DNA of 6,446 nt from Patescibacteria group bacterium (GTDB taxonomy: Bacteria > Patescibacteriota > Saccharimonadia > Saccharimonadales > CAIOMD01), in contig JAUPVN010000101.1 in NCBI GenBank assembly GCA_030917025.1, forward strand, positions 1 to 6,446. Reading direction: 5' to 3'. The position numbers were made by a program, and so were the translations under genes. The notes under the pieces were generated by a model, which worked only from the letters and a program-made list of their open reading frames with translations, was not told the origin of the DNA and ran no database searches. Position 1 is the first letter of the stretch; each line of letters opens with the position of its first letter. Below are positions 5,650 to 6,446 of the stretch, in pieces.

Positions 5650-6446
5650 AAAAAGATGTAATTTACATAGAGGCAGATGACGAGATTGCGGTAGTAGCAG
5701 ATAAGCTTGTAGCCAGTAAATCTAAGGTGGTTGCTTTAGTTTTGCCAAAAAGATGTACCATGTTACATAGTTCGGTTAACATGAAGATTCTTAATAAAGC
5801 TGCCGCTAATGCTAACAAAAGTATTGTACTAATTAGCACCGAACAAGCTTTATTACCTATAGCAGGTGCTGCTGGTATGTATGTAGCAAAAAGTTTGCAA
5901 TCAAAACCATCTGTTCCAGAGCTAGCCGCGACCATCAAAGATGATAAAGAAGATTTAACCCAGCCTATCCCGTTAGATACGCAAGATCCCGTGATAGATG
6001 CAACAAAACCCGTTGGTGAGCTAGCTAATGCAGACACTAAAGATAATAAAGCCTTAGCTGCTGTAGCTGTTAATAATTCTTCAAACGATAGTGTAATTAA
6101 AAAAACATCAAAAAAGAAGAAAAAGATGTCTGTTCCTAACTTTGATACTTTTAGGAAAAAATTATTTTTAGGTATTGGAATATTTATTTTGGTTTTAGGG
6201 CTATTATATTTAGCCATATATGTTCTACCAAAATCTACAGTTGCAATTACAGTACAGCAAAATGATATTCCTGTTGCCGTAAGCATAAAAGCTGGCCCAA
6301 AATTGCAAACAAATGTAGATGAAAAAACTTTTGAGCTTACTACTAAAACAGTTACAAAAAATGAATCTAAACAAGGCCCGGCTACTGGTGAAAAGAACAA
6401 GGGCGCCAAAGCTAGCGGTAAGGTAACAATTTATAACTGCAGTAAA
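5646..6446 (+). CDS. Single-pass membrane protein with cytoplasmic N-domain (3' partial)
   Basis: ATG 5646 overlaps the preceding stop as ATGA, so translation is probably coupled. The frame stays open for 267 codons to the window edge. Residues 1-85 form a compact alpha/beta domain starting MKKDVIYIEADDEIAVVADK, with LVLPKR (31-36), SIVLIST (59-65) and AGAAGMYVAKSLQSKP (73-88). From memory this domain recurs in patescibacterial membrane proteins of unknown function. A low-complexity linker rich in Asp, Lys and Ala follows (about 90-150), then a Lys cluster (152-160) and a transmembrane helix (about 172-193). The positive-inside rule puts the N-domain in the cytoplasm and the rest outside. The external part begins STVAITVQ and reaches ASGKVTIYN (256-264), a pattern I recall from patescibacterial proteins annotated as baseplate J-like. 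There is no signal peptide. A complex with the FtsA/PilM-like ATPase is inferred from overlap and topology. The exact function is unknown. Confidence 0.82.
   Translation, partial: MKKDVIYIEADDEIAVVADKLVASKSKVVALVLPKRCTMLHSSVNMKILNKAAANANKSIVLISTEQALLPIAGAAGMYVAKSLQSKPSVPELAATIKDDKEDLTQPIPLDTQDPVIDATKPVGELANADTKDNKALAAVAVNNSSNDSVIKKTSKKKKKMSVPNFDTFRKKLFLGIGIFILVLGLLYLAIYVLPKSTVAITVQQNDIPVAVSIKAGPKLQTNVDEKTFELTTKTVTKNESKQGPATGEKNKGAKASGKVTIYNCSK

Noticed and set aside
5647..5661. UGA recoding as glycine (Gracilibacteria/Absconditabacteria code)
   Set aside because: Reading through TGA 5647-5649 would add only four residues before TAA, and treating it as a stop gives a classic ATGA overlap. No gene contains an in-frame internal UGA.
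5663..6409. A 248-codon open frame on the minus strand
   Set aside because: It lies wholly antisense to the partial gene at 5646, which begins with an ATGA overlap and has a clear domain, linker and membrane helix. The minus-strand translation is rich in Phe, Ser and Thr runs, including a Phe run that mirrors the Lys cluster of the real protein.
1..6446. CRISPR arrays, tRNA genes, insertion sequences or phage genes
   Set aside because: No regularly spaced repeats, cloverleaf-like segments, terminal inverted repeats or transposase/integrase motifs were found. The baseplate J-like resemblance of the last gene comes from a patescibacterial membrane family and not from a tail module.

Overview
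The window is AT-rich, densely packed and reads entirely on the + strand, with five complete protein genes and one partial gene at each end. The proteins look most like those of the Candidate Phyla Radiation (Patescibacteria), most plausibly Candidatus Saccharibacteria (TM7). The reasons are the small-genome style of spacing, the secreted beta-rich surface proteins, the FtsA-like gene overlapping a membrane-protein gene, and a MnmA with ordinary bacterial motifs. This placement rests on remembered family patterns and no search was run. Every gene reads cleanly with UGA as stop or absent, so nothing here suggests recoding.

Positions 1-3265 form a cell-surface block. It holds the C-terminal end of one secreted protein, a complete secreted protein of 350 aa with a related C-terminal ending, a membrane-anchored protein with Ig-like domains (DUF916/WxL-interacting-protein-like layout), and a membrane-anchored protein with an Ig-like and a PKD domain. 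All three complete proteins have N-terminal signal sequences. The second and third also have a C-terminal transmembrane helix with a basic cytoplasmic tail. In a single-membrane cell these would display beta-sandwich domains on the outer face. I infer a possible functional analogue of the Firmicute WxL/WxLIP surface system.

Positions 3284-4315 encode MnmA, the tRNA 2-thiouridine synthase, with its nucleotide-binding loop and both catalytic cysteines. It is a housekeeping gene and no functional link to its neighbours is evident.

Positions 4363-6446 hold an actin-fold ATPase of the FtsA/PilM type, followed with a 4-base ATGA overlap by a single-pass membrane protein that runs off the window. 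The overlap suggests coupled translation and a shared job at the membrane.

The main regulatory observation is that three genes (at 208, 3284 and 4363) lack a Shine-Dalgarno sequence. Each instead has an extended -10 promoter element (TGn plus a TATAAT-like hexamer) ending only 6-7 bases before the start codon, so their transcripts are predicted to be leaderless. By contrast the gene at 1322 has a conventional promoter and a GAGGG ribosome binding site. No tRNA, rRNA, CRISPR array, insertion sequence or integrase was seen, and no gap between genes exceeds about 65 bases.
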